A DNA stretch of 12,797 bases from Flavobacteriales bacterium (GCA_015663855.1 DQRJ01000059.1:1-12797); one strand, 5' to 3'; counted from the first letter of the stretch, positions 1 through 7,292 are shown. A program made the numbers and translations. Notes: generated by a model not told the origin, from the letters alone.

Positions 1-62
1 CCCAAAGCCACTACCGCCTCTTTCAGTTCCTCTTTATTTAATGTCCTTATGTCTTTGAGCAT
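1..62 (-). CDS. rlmN: Probable RlmN (23S rRNA A2503 methyltransferase), N-terminus only
   Basis: Only the first 20 codons, starting at the ATG at 62-60, lie in the window; the rest is beyond the left edge. The visible peptide begins MLKDIRTLNKEELKEAVVAL. It matches the usual start of Bacteroidota RlmN proteins, where a 'KDIR-L-EELKE' stretch leads into the small N-terminal helical domain. RlmN is a radical-SAM, Fe-S enzyme that methylates C2 of A2503 in 23S rRNA and A37 in some tRNAs. Its catalytic CxxxCxxC motif would be outside the window and cannot be checked. The gene follows the LytTR regulator with 35 bases between stop and start. A TAnnTTTG element sits 3 bases before the ATG. The call rests on a short peptide and is therefore tentative. 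Confidence 0.68.
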   Translation of the reverse strand, partial: MLKDIRTLNKEELKEAVVAL

Positions 63-65
63 GTA

Positions 66-73
66 CAAAAGTA
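66..73 (-). promoter_or_regulatory. Bacteroidota -7 element TACTTTTG before rlmN
   Basis: On the minus strand TACTTTTG matches all six fixed positions of the Bacteroidota primary-sigma -7 consensus TAnnTTTG. Only three bases (TAC) separate it from the rlmN ATG. No TTG is visible 17-23 bases upstream, so the -33 part is weak or absent. If active, transcription would start at or next to the ATG. Confidence 0.45.
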
Positions 74-97
74 CCGATAACGAGGGCGCTCACCACA

Positions 98-838
98 TTA
101 ACTCGCTATTAGAATTGACATCCTCTTTCTAAGTTCCTCCCTCTTACGTACCGCCATCGGAATTTCTTTCCCGTTATCGAGAGTAATTGTGTGTGTGCGA
201 TAGTTGCAGGAATGAATGCAATTGAGTCTTACGATTTGGGAATTATGAACACGGAAAAATGTCGGATCGTCGAGGATATCCTCCACTTTTTTCAAATTTT
301 TTGATATTGTAAGCCTCCTGCCTGAACTTAGGTAGAGGGTGGCGTAGCTTCCGCATGCCTCGATATGAAGAATGTCATCATGCCTTACAAAATGTCTTTT
401 CCCAGATGTAACGATTTCAAATCTTCTTGGCGCAGGTGGTAAAGCTCCCATTCCTGGCTTACGCTTATGGTAGAAATGCATAAGAATCCTTCGCGCGCAA
501 GCCTTTAGTTCGTCTCTGTCAATCGGTTTAAGTAAATAATCGAAAGCCCTTTGTCTCAGAGCCTCGACTGCGTATTCATGATATGTAGTAGCAAAGACAA
601 CGTAGAAGTCTCGGTCTTTATAACCCTCAATAAGTTCAAGTCCCGATTCCTGTGGCATTTGAATGTCCACAAAAACCACATCGGGCGCAAGCATTTCAAT
701 GTAGGCTCGTGCTTCGCGAGCGCTAGACGCTGTTTGGACTACATTTAAGGAGGGGCAGCTTCTTTCAATTTGACGACACAACACCTCCCTTGCAGGCGCT
801 TCATCATCAACAACAAGGACGTTTAAACTGTGACGCAT
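98..838 (-). CDS. LytTR-family response regulator (AlgR/LytR type)
   Basis: A cytoplasmic two-component regulator of 246 residues when started at the ATG at 838-836. The GTG at 868 would add ten residues that do not belong to the receiver fold, so I prefer the ATG, which has AGAAG upstream. Residues about 5-120 form a receiver domain, with acidic pair D11-D12, phosphoacceptor D58 in VVFVDIQMP and conserved K104 in YLLKPID. Residues about 139-245 form a LytTR DNA-binding domain, with 'IEACGSYATLYL' and 'FFRVHNSQIVRLNCI' motifs. In this family, phosphorylation by a partner histidine kinase (usually a 7TM or LytS-like membrane kinase) promotes binding to paired direct-repeat sites. No kinase gene is adjacent, so it is an orphan here. 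Its targets cannot be inferred, and autoregulation through the long upstream region is possible but unproven. Confidence 0.93.
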   Translation of the reverse strand: MRHSLNVLVVDDEAPAREVLCRQIERSCPSLNVVQTASSAREARAYIEMLAPDVVFVDIQMPQESGLELIEGYKDRDFYVVFATTYHEYAVEALRQRAFDYLLKPIDRDELKACARRILMHFYHKRKPGMGALPPAPRRFEIVTSGKRHFVRHDDILHIEACGSYATLYLSSGRRLTISKNLKKVEDILDDPTFFRVHNSQIVRLNCIHSCNYRTHTITLDNGKEIPMAVRKREELRKRMSILIAS

Positions 839-868
839 GATTTGTTTTTCTTCTAAAGAAACCGCCAC

Positions 869-1100
869 TAGTCATCGCGAGAGTTAACACTTCATAAACG
901 TCAGCCCAGAGTTCATAGCCGTATAAACAACTCCCATTAAGCGGTTTCTACATACCACAAGTCGTCAGCGAAAGTTTGACAAAAGTTACTAATATTAATT
1001 GACACTTTGTAATTCAGAGTGTTATAAAACTTTTGTTGTGAAAATGTTCCTCGTTTTGCGTTTATGATAAAGGCTAAATCGTCTTCCAAGTCCTTCCCTC
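869..1100. other. Non-coding region between lipB and the LytTR gene, with inverted repeats
   Basis: This stretch of 232 bases (262 up to the preferred start of the regulator) is AT-rich and holds no credible gene; the longest minus-strand reading frames starting with ATG are under 20 codons. It carries an inverted repeat, CAAAAGTT at 980-987 and AACTTTTG at 1028-1035. A second imperfect pair lies inside it, ACACTTT at 1002-1008 and AGAGTGT at 1016-1022. The region should contain the promoter of the LytTR gene and the 3' end of the lipB transcript. I see no clear intrinsic terminator for lipB. Confidence 0.5.
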
Positions 1101-1817
1101 TTACTTCAGCTCCTCCCAGCCAAATAACTCCTGTAAGTGACTTTTTAAAAGTGGCTTTACTTCTTCGAGTGTGATTTTTCGCCCGACTTCCTTTGAGAGC
1201 GTAGTAACGCCTCGATCTTTAATTCCGCAAGGGACGATAAGGTCGAAAAAGTTAAGGTCGGAGTCGATGTTGAAGGCGAGGCCGTGCATGGTAACCCAGC
1301 GGCTACATTTTACTCCGAAAGCGCAAATTTTACGGGCTTCCGAACCCGACTCGATATCGACCCATACGCCCGTCAATCCTTCGATTCGTCCCGCTTCGAC
1401 ACCGAAGTCCGCGCAGGTTCTAATTACACCCTCTTCGAGGAAGCGTAGGTATTTATGGATATCGGTGAAGTATTGATCTAAGTCCAGAATGGGATAAGCC
1501 ACGAGTTGGCCAGGACCGTGATAGGTAATGTCGCCCCCACGATTTATGGGGAAGTAATCGACACCCATTTCGGCAAGGCGAGCTGGATTTACGAGGACAT
1601 TTTCCGCATTTCCGCTCTTTCCGAGCGTAATAACATGGGGGTGTTCGACGAAGAGTAAGCGACTCGTGGGAAGAGGAAGGGCTGCCCTTGATTCTTCTGT
1701 TTCAGCATTTCTTCTGTCGATTTTTCTGGCGATAACCGACTTAAAAACAGTTTCTTGGTAGTCCCAACACGCTTTATACCTCATGGTACCGAGGTCCTCG
1801 AACTGAAGCTTCTTCAT
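1101..1817 (-). CDS. lipB: Octanoyl-[acyl-carrier-protein]:protein octanoyltransferase LipB
   Basis: LipB moves octanoyl groups from acyl carrier protein to lipoyl domains of pyruvate and 2-oxoglutarate dehydrogenases and the glycine cleavage H protein. This is the first step of lipoate assembly, before sulfur insertion by LipA. The 238-residue protein has the full BPL/LipA/LipB transferase fold. It shows the signature INRGGDITYHGPGQLVAYPI (residues 91-110), the catalytic lysine in KICAFGVK (K163), TMHGLAFN (176-183), and the nucleophile Cys197 in IVPCGI. The N-terminal region (about residues 33-50) is longer and more charged than in E. coli LipB. The gene begins 7 bases after the phosphoglucose/phosphomannose isomerase stop, so the two are probably co-transcribed. 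No lipA is in the window. Confidence 0.96.
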   Translation of the reverse strand: MKKLQFEDLGTMRYKACWDYQETVFKSVIARKIDRRNAETEESRAALPLPTSRLLFVEHPHVITLGKSGNAENVLVNPARLAEMGVDYFPINRGGDITYHGPGQLVAYPILDLDQYFTDIHKYLRFLEEGVIRTCADFGVEAGRIEGLTGVWVDIESGSEARKICAFGVKCSRWVTMHGLAFNIDSDLNFFDLIVPCGIKDRGVTTLSKEVGRKITLEEVKPLLKSHLQELFGWEELK

Positions 1818-1824
1818 CAGGCCG

Positions 1825-2835
1825 TTACTTTAGCGAGGAAAGTTCGTTTTTCAGGCGGATGATGTTAGTGATGTCCACCGGATCGATTTCCGCTCTCTCT
1901 GCAAGTAACAAAGAGAGGTAATCACCGAGCTGGATAAGGTACATGAGACGTTGCATTTGGTCTGAACCATCCGCATCAATAATCACCACGTCAGCGCCGA
2001 ATTCCCTAAAAATTTCCGCACTTAGCTCCATGCGGAAATGCGACCTTTCGTGGTCCTCCGGAGTGCGAATGATCACCGCCACGTAGCTGTCATTTCCCGA
2101 ATTCCAACCCACAAGCTCGTTGTGATTCATCTCCGGAAACTCCTGTGTATTCACCAGAAGTTTGCTGTTTTCATTGAGTTGCTGACGCCACCTTGTTGCT
2201 ATCGCCGCCGCCGCCGTATCGGTATACAGCATAATGTTTTTCCCTTCTACTAGGTCTGCTAAAGCTGCGGCTTGGCCTTCAATAGTATCCGAATTAGACT
2301 TTGTCGACTCTGAAGTCGCCTCAAGCTCAGCATACATCTTATCCGAAAATGCTCCGTACTTATTCAATACCCAAGCAAGTCCCATGAAGCTTCTGCCGAA
2401 CTGGGATCTTGGAGGGAGTCCGCCCGGCAAAGAGACCGAAGGCCAACCATGCTTAGATGCCAAATCACCCAAAATTCCACCTGAAGTAACTACTGCAATT
2501 TTAGAATTCCTATCATTCGCTAACATAACGGCCTCTAACGTTTCTTCCGTATTTCCTGAATAGCTACAAGCAATAACTAAAGTCCTATCTGTAACCCATC
2601 CTGGAATTGAATAATCCGAAGACGAAATCACCGGAATCGCACTTGAATTCGCCAGAATCCCCGAAGCGATCGCTCCTCCTATACCTGAACCGCCCATTCC
2701 TAAAAGCAATATTCCCGTAGGATTAAAACCCTCCGTAGACGACTGAAAATCACTCAAATCCATCTCCCTGAGTGCTCTCGCCGACTCCTCAAGTTGCTCT
2801 GGGAATCTCTCAATCAGGTCTCTCATATCTGCCAT
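1825..2835 (-). CDS. Bifunctional phosphoglucose/phosphomannose isomerase
   Basis: A 336-residue SIS-domain isomerase of the archaeal/bacterial PGI-PMI type, distinct from the large classical Pgi. It interconverts glucose-6-P or mannose-6-P with fructose-6-P in the cytoplasm. Visible motifs are the sugar-phosphate loop LLLGMGGSGIGG (43-54), SYSGNTEETL (91-100), LPPRSQFG (140-147), and the active-site stretch PEMNHNELVGW (234-244). In known members of the family the Glu and His of an E-x-NHNE motif act in ring opening and proton transfer. The C-terminal half matches the bacterial PGI C-terminal domain. Start: the ATG at 2835 is followed in frame by another at 2826; AGAGATAG upstream of 2835 slightly favours the first. 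The gene is divergent from lysS and probably co-transcribed with lipB, although no functional link between the two is obvious. Confidence 0.9.
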   Translation of the reverse strand: MADMRDLIERFPEQLEESARALREMDLSDFQSSTEGFNPTGILLLGMGGSGIGGAIASGILANSSAIPVISSSDYSIPGWVTDRTLVIACSYSGNTEETLEAVMLANDRNSKIAVVTSGGILGDLASKHGWPSVSLPGGLPPRSQFGRSFMGLAWVLNKYGAFSDKMYAELEATSESTKSNSDTIEGQAAALADLVEGKNIMLYTDTAAAAIATRWRQQLNENSKLLVNTQEFPEMNHNELVGWNSGNDSYVAVIIRTPEDHERSHFRMELSAEIFREFGADVVIIDADGSDQMQRLMYLIQLGDYLSLLLAERAEIDPVDITNIIRLKNELSSLK

Positions 2836-2972
2836 CTATATCTATCTCTTAGTGTTAATCAAACACGAAGGTAAGGCCTGCGCGAATTATGCAGCCAGGA
2901 ATCCACAAATCTAATGACAATATCAATCTAAGTGTCCGAAAATTGCCGCGATATGAATTGTATCTTTGCGAC
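2836..2972. promoter_or_regulatory. Divergent promoter region between the PGI/PMI gene and lysS
   Basis: 137 bases separate the two divergent starts. Plus strand: a perfect -7 element, TATCTTTG at 2961-2968, ends 4 bases before the lysS ATG. A TTG at 2943-2945 is 15 bases upstream of it, shorter than the usual 17-23. Minus strand: TACCTTCG at 2873-2866 matches five of the six fixed positions of TAnnTTTG and is a weak candidate for the isomerase-lipB unit. No operator is recognisable. Confidence 0.5.
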
Positions 2973-4469
2973 ATGATAAGGAGCGAACAAGAGCAAATTA
3001 GACTAGCATCTTTACAGCAATTGAAGGATTTGGGAATAAACCCATACCCGGCTGATGAATTTACTGTCTCTCACAGAAGTGCCTCTCTTAGGGAGGACTT
3101 TAAAGAGGGGGTAGAGGTAACTATGGCTGGCCGTATGATGAGTCGACGGATTATGGGTAAGGCTTCTTTCGCTGAGCTTAAGGATGCGGAGGGCAGTTTC
3201 CAGCTTTACGTCAATAGAGACGAAATCTGTTCTGGAGAAGATAAAACTCTTTATAACACGGTCTTCAAGAAGCTTCTAGATAGAGGCGATTTTATCGGTG
3301 TTAGGGGTGTGACTTTTTTGACCAAAGTAGGAGAACCTTCTATTAAAGTCCTCGAATTAACTCTGCTTTCTAAAGCTATTCGCCCACTTCCAGCTGTAAA
3401 AACTGATGAGGACGGGAATGTTCACGATGCGTTTTCTGATCCGGAACTTCGTTACAGAATGAGGTATGTCGATCTATGTGTTAACGACAAGGTAAAGGAC
3501 ACTTTTATCGCTAGAAGTAAGATTATACGAACCATTCGTGAGACTTTTGATAATAAGGGGTGGTTAGAGGTAGATACTCCTGTACTTCAGGCAATCCCTG
3601 GAGGCGCGGCCGCTAGACCTTTCGAAACTCACCATAACGCTTTAGATATGCCTCTTTATTTGCGCATAGCTAACGAGCTTTATCTCAAACGTTTAATTGT
3701 CGGTGGATTCGAGGGGGTTTACGAATTCTCTAGAAACTTCAGAAACGAGGGGATGGATAGAACTCACAACCCTGAGTTTACCGTCCTTGAACTCTACGTT
3801 GCCTACAAGGATTATAACTGGATGATGGAGGCGATGGAGAACCTTTTAGGTGACGTTGCGAAATCTGTTCACGGAAAAACCTTAGTTAACCTCGCCGGTA
3901 CGGATATCGATTTCACGCCTCCATACGCAAGGGTGACTATGCGTGACGCCATACTCGAGCACACGAAAGTTGATATCGATACGCTTGACGAGAACGGGTT
4001 AAGGGAGGCTTGTAAGGGTTTGGGCATAGATACAGACCCATCTATGGGAAGAGGTAAGCTGATTGATGAGCTTTTCGGTGAGAAGTGTGAACACCTTTAC
4101 GTTCAACCGACTTTCATTACCGACTATCCCGTCGACATGTCACCTCTTACGAAGACACATCGAGATAAGCCCGGATATACTGAGCGTTTCGAGCTCTTTA
4201 TTAATGGTACTGAGATTGCTAACGCTTACTCCGAGCTTAACGACCCTATCGACCAGCGAGAAAGATTCGAGTCTCAACTTGAGCTTGCGGAACGTGGAGA
4301 CGATGAGGCGATGTTCATCGATCAGGATTTTCTCCGCGCACTTGAGTATGGAATGCCGCCTACAAGTGGTGTAGGCATCGGGATTGACAGGTTGGTTATG
4401 ATGCTTACAAACCAAACCTCTATTCAAGAAGTTCTCCTTTTCCCTCAAATGCGTCCAGAGCAATTCTAA
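2973..4469 (+). CDS. lysS: Lysyl-tRNA synthetase, class II
   Basis: LysS charges tRNA-Lys with lysine using ATP. Starting at the ATG at 2973 the protein has 498 residues. An in-frame ATG at 2889 would add 28 residues unlike the family, and that extension would run through a perfect promoter element, so I reject it. The N-terminal OB-fold anticodon-binding domain includes GRMMSRRIMGKASFAEL (about residues 52-68). The class II catalytic domain follows, with motif 1 near VDTPVLQAIPGGAAARPFE, motif 2 FRNEGMDRTHNPEFTVLE, and motif 3 GVGIGIDRLVMMLTN near the C-terminus. The protein ends at PQMRPEQF. Many flavobacterial LysS proteins carry an extra tail of about 60 residues after this point; this one stops at the E. 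coli-like length. It leads a probable operon with the SufT-like gene and dxr. Confidence 0.97.
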   Translation: MIRSEQEQIRLASLQQLKDLGINPYPADEFTVSHRSASLREDFKEGVEVTMAGRMMSRRIMGKASFAELKDAEGSFQLYVNRDEICSGEDKTLYNTVFKKLLDRGDFIGVRGVTFLTKVGEPSIKVLELTLLSKAIRPLPAVKTDEDGNVHDAFSDPELRYRMRYVDLCVNDKVKDTFIARSKIIRTIRETFDNKGWLEVDTPVLQAIPGGAAARPFETHHNALDMPLYLRIANELYLKRLIVGGFEGVYEFSRNFRNEGMDRTHNPEFTVLELYVAYKDYNWMMEAMENLLGDVAKSVHGKTLVNLAGTDIDFTPPYARVTMRDAILEHTKVDIDTLDENGLREACKGLGIDTDPSMGRGKLIDELFGEKCEHLYVQPTFITDYPVDMSPLTKTHRDKPGYTERFELFINGTEIANAYSELNDPIDQRERFESQLELAERGDDEAMFIDQDFLRALEYGMPPTSGVGIGIDRLVMMLTNQTSIQEVLLFPQMRPEQF

Positions 4470-4481
4470 ATATTCAAAAAG

Positions 4482-4790
4482 ATGGCTATCCCTACTTCCG
4501 ATAAAGTTATCGAAACTCTAAAAACGATTTTCGATCCAGAAATTCCAGTCGATATATACGAACTCGGACTAATTTACGAGGTGAAAGTTTCAGATGCCGG
4601 TATGGTAAATATCGATATGACTCTCACCTCTCCGAACTGTCCTGTAGCAGAAAGTATGCCTCGTGATGTAGAGGAAAAGGTTGCTGCGATGGATGGTGTT
4701 ACTGGAGCGAAGGTAGATATCGTATTCGATCCCCCTTGGACTCAGGATATGATGAGCGAGGAGGCGAAACTTGAGTGCGGATTCCTATAA
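4482..4790 (+). CDS. SufT-like MIP18 (DUF59) iron-sulfur assembly protein
   Basis: A 102-residue MIP18-family protein. The family pattern is clear: FDPEIPVDIYELGLIY (17-32), TLTSPNCPVAESMP (47-60) with conserved Cys53, and VFDPPWTQDMMSEEAK (81-96). Members called SufT help maturation of Fe-S proteins in the SUF pathway, and the eukaryotic homologue works in cytosolic Fe-S targeting. In Bacteroidota the gene often lies with sufBCDS; here it stands between lysS and dxr with no other suf gene in the window. It starts 12 bases after lysS and ends 7 bases before the dxr ATG, which supports co-transcription. The downstream enzymes IspG and IspH of the MEP pathway are Fe-S proteins, so proximity to dxr may be meaningful, but that is inference. 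Confidence 0.9.
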   Translation: MAIPTSDKVIETLKTIFDPEIPVDIYELGLIYEVKVSDAGMVNIDMTLTSPNCPVAESMPRDVEEKVAAMDGVTGAKVDIVFDPPWTQDMMSEEAKLECGFL

Positions 4791-4797
4791 AATTCTC

Positions 4798-5958
4798 ATG
4801 AGTTCCGAAACCCCCACAAGAGGAATTGCTATTCTCGGATCGACCGGATCTATAGGCACGCAAGCTTTAGATGTTATCCGCGAACAGTCTGATTTCCTAC
4901 ACGTCGAAGTTCTTTCGGCAGGACGTAACGCAAATCTCTTAATCAAGCAGGCGCTAGAGTTCAAGCCTAACGCCGTAGTTATTGCCGAACCCACACTTCG
5001 CGACAAAGTGTTCGACGCTCTATTTGACAAGGGTATAAAAGTTTACGCCGGACATGAAGCCCTCGTACAGGTAGTAGAAATGGAGGGGATAGATATGGTT
5101 CTCACAGCTTTAGTAGGCGCTGCAGGACTTCGCCCTACTCTGAGCGCCATTCGAGCGGGAAAGCACATAGCTCTAGCAAACAAGGAAACCATGGTCGTCG
5201 CTGGCGAACTCGTCACTGCCGAAGCTCTTAAAGCCGGAGTGGACATTCACCCCGTCGATTCGGAGCACAGCGCCATCTACCAATGTCTTGCTGGTGAATT
5301 CCACAACGACCTAGAAAAGATCATCCTGACAGCCTCTGGCGGACCTTTTCGAGGATATACTTCGGATATGCTCGCCACCGTGACGAAAGCTCAAGCTCTC
5401 AAACATCCGAATTGGGATATGGGTGCAAAAATCACAATCGATTCTGCCTCTATGATGAATAAGGGGCTCGAGGTAATCGAAGCGAAATGGCTTTTCGATC
5501 TCAAGCCCGATGCTATAGACATCATCGTTCACCCACAATCGATTATCCACAGCATTGCTCAGTTCGAAGACGGTTCTATGAAAGCCCAAATGGGACTTCC
5601 CGACATGAAGCTCCCCATCCAATACGCTCTTACTTACCCTCGACGCCTAGCAAATACTTTTCCTCGATTCAATTTCTTAGACTACCCCTCATTAACCTTC
5701 GAGGCCCCCAATTTTAAGGCGTTTAGGAATCTCGGGCTTGCCTTTGACGCTCTTGCAAAAGAAGGAAATGCACCGGCCATTCTCAATGCCGCTAACGAAA
5801 TTGCAGTAGCTCGTTTCTTAAATGATGAAATCGCTTTCGCACAGCTTCCCGACGTAGTCGAACACGCTCTCTCCCAAGTCTCCTTCCAATCCACACCCGA
5901 CCTTAAAGATCTTCTCGCTTCAGACTCTGAAGCCCGTGCCCTTGCTCAGGAATTCTGA
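4798..5958 (+). CDS. dxr: 1-deoxy-D-xylulose 5-phosphate reductoisomerase
   Basis: Dxr converts DXP to 2-C-methyl-D-erythritol 4-phosphate with NADPH and a divalent metal, the committed step of the MEP isoprenoid pathway and the target of fosmidomycin. From the ATG at 4798 it has 386 residues. A TTG at 4771 would extend it by nine residues into the previous gene and is less likely. The motifs are complete: NADPH loop GSTGSIGTQ (14-22), ALANKETM, metal and substrate site PVDSEHSA, ASGGPFR, the long HPNWDMGAKITIDSASMMNKGLEVIEA block, HPQSIIHS, and C-terminal NAANEIAVARF. It is the last gene of the lysS unit. Its stop codon is one base from the opposing frr stop. In many flavobacteria dxr is followed by the rseP protease gene; that is not the case here. 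Confidence 0.97.
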   Translation: MSSETPTRGIAILGSTGSIGTQALDVIREQSDFLHVEVLSAGRNANLLIKQALEFKPNAVVIAEPTLRDKVFDALFDKGIKVYAGHEALVQVVEMEGIDMVLTALVGAAGLRPTLSAIRAGKHIALANKETMVVAGELVTAEALKAGVDIHPVDSEHSAIYQCLAGEFHNDLEKIILTASGGPFRGYTSDMLATVTKAQALKHPNWDMGAKITIDSASMMNKGLEVIEAKWLFDLKPDAIDIIVHPQSIIHSIAQFEDGSMKAQMGLPDMKLPIQYALTYPRRLANTFPRFNFLDYPSLTFEAPNFKAFRNLGLAFDALAKEGNAPAILNAANEIAVARFLNDEIAFAQLPDVVEHALSQVSFQSTPDLKDLLASDSEARALAQEF

Positions 5959-5959
5959 T

Positions 5960-6523
5960 TTAGATCGTCATAATATCTGCCTCCTTCGCAGCTAACGTAT
6001 CCTCTACCTTTTGAGTAAACGAATTCGTTAAATCCTGCACCTTGGCCTCGCCCGTTTTAAGCATATCCTCGCTTAACCCCTCGTCTTTTGCCGACTTCAA
6101 TATATCGTTTGCGTCCTTCCTCGCATTGCGAATCGAAACACGAGCCGCTTCTCCCTCCGACCTAGCTCGCTTAGAAAGTTCAATACGCCTTTCCTCTGTA
6201 AGAGGCGGTACGTTTATTATCAGCACCTCCCCATTATTCATAGGGTTTAAGCCCAAATTCGCATTTATTATTCCCGTCGCAATAGGGTCTAGCATAGGCT
6301 TCTCCCAGGGCTGAACCACAAGAGTACGGGCATCAGTGCTGTTTACATTAGCCACCTGGCTGATGGGCGTCATTGTCCCGTAGTAATCGATTTTAACGCT
6401 TTCAAGCATAGAAGGGTGTGCTTTTCCCGCTCTGACCTTTTTAAGTTCTCCTTTTAAGCGATCCATCGCCTTCTCCATTTGGTCTTTCGCCTCTTCAAGG
6501 GCCATGTCTACTGCTTCTTGCAT
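5960..6523 (-). CDS. frr: Ribosome recycling factor
   Basis: RRF works with EF-G to split post-termination ribosomes. The 187-residue protein matches the usual 185 or so. It has the long three-helix bundle, with AMDRLKGELKKVRAGKAHPSML near residues 19-40. The small domain includes DYYGTMTPISQVANV and TLVVQPWEK, and the stretch PPLTEERRIELSKRAR leads into the last helices. It lies 10 bases downstream of pyrH, and pyrH-frr is a classic pair. The start is the ATG at 6523-6521. Its 3' end meets the dxr stop with one base between, leaving no room for a dedicated terminator; none is visible on either side within the coding ends. Confidence 0.97.
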   Translation of the reverse strand: MQEAVDMALEEAKDQMEKAMDRLKGELKKVRAGKAHPSMLESVKIDYYGTMTPISQVANVNSTDARTLVVQPWEKPMLDPIATGIINANLGLNPMNNGEVLIINVPPLTEERRIELSKRARSEGEAARVSIRNARKDANDILKSAKDEGLSEDMLKTGEAKVQDLTNSFTQKVEDTLAAKEADIMTI

Positions 6524-6533
6524 ATCTATTTTA

Positions 6534-7241
6534 TTAAGAGGTAACCACTGTACCCACCTGTTCTCCGCGAGCGACTCGCAATAGGTTTCCAGGTTCGTTC
6601 ATGTTAAAGACGATGATGGGAACTCCGTTTTCATTACACAAAGTAAATGCCGTCATGTCCATCACCTTTATTCCACGTTCAAATACTTCTTTAAAACTAA
6701 TCTCATCGTATTTAGTTGCATCCGGGTTCTTTTCAGGATCTTCTGTATAAATCCCATCCACTCTCGTTCCTTTTAAGATAACATCAGCTTCAATTTCAAC
6801 TGCCCTCAAAGCCGCTGCAGAATCTGTCGTAAAGAATGGGCTTCCTGTTCCTCCTCCGAAAATCACAACTCTACCTTTTTCTAAATGACGTAGTGCGCGA
6901 CGGCGTATAAACGACTCCGCGATTTGCTTAAGCTCAATCGCTGATTGGAGGCGTGTATCGACACCTATTTGTTCTAATGAGCTCTGCAAGGCCATCGCAT
7001 TAATGACCGTAGCAAGCATGCCCATGTAGTCTCCTTGGGTGCGTTCCATTCCACCTTCTTCGGCTTGAACGCCACGGAAAATGTTACCCCCCCCGATAAC
7101 TATTGCTATCTCAACACCCGTTTCTAAAAGCGCTTTAATTTCTGAGGCATACTCCGCTAGGCGAGCGTTGTCAATACCAAACTGCTTATCTCCCATGAGA
7201 GATTCACCGCTTAATTTTAGTAGAATTCTTTTATACTTCAT
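6534..7241 (-). CDS. pyrH: UMP kinase
   Basis: PyrH phosphorylates UMP to UDP with ATP, a hexameric amino-acid-kinase-fold enzyme usually activated by GTP and inhibited by UTP. From the ATG at 7241 it has 235 residues and begins MKYKRILLKLSGESLMG, the normal family start. Extending to 7295 would read through the terminator hairpin and is rejected. Key segments are LKLSGESL (8-15), IVIGGGNIFRG (48-58), GDYMGMLATVINAMALQ (70-86), FGGGTGSPFFTTDSAAALRA (128-147) and KGTRVDGIYTEDP (157-169). The gene is separated from tsf by a strong terminator and followed 10 bases later by frr, so pyrH-frr may form its own transcript fed by readthrough or by a weak local promoter. Confidence 0.97.
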   Translation of the reverse strand: MKYKRILLKLSGESLMGDKQFGIDNARLAEYASEIKALLETGVEIAIVIGGGNIFRGVQAEEGGMERTQGDYMGMLATVINAMALQSSLEQIGVDTRLQSAIELKQIAESFIRRRALRHLEKGRVVIFGGGTGSPFFTTDSAAALRAVEIEADVILKGTRVDGIYTEDPEKNPDATKYDEISFKEVFERGIKVMDMTAFTLCNENGVPIIVFNMNEPGNLLRVARGEQVGTVVTS

Positions 7242-7260
7242 TGCGTCCACAATATCCGAC

Positions 7261-7292
7261 AAACAAAAGAAGGACGCAATAGCGTCCTTCTT
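7261..7292 (-). terminator. Intrinsic terminator after tsf
   Basis: A perfect 11-bp stem, with arms at 7267-7277 and 7282-7292 and an AATA/TATT loop, reads AAGAAGGACGC-TATT-GCGTCCTTCTT on the minus strand. It is followed by a T-rich tract, TTTTGTTT counting the last two stem bases. It lies about 27 bases after the tsf stop. The T tract is on the minus-strand side, so it ends transcription coming from tsf. Confidence 0.82.

Noticed and set aside
890..937. A 17-codon minus-strand peptide upstream of the LytTR gene
   Set aside because: Too short, with no ribosome-binding signal or recognisable sequence; expected by chance.
2889..2972. A 28-residue N-terminal extension of LysS
   Set aside because: It does not resemble LysS and it contains a perfect TAnnTTTG promoter element; the family start is at 2973.
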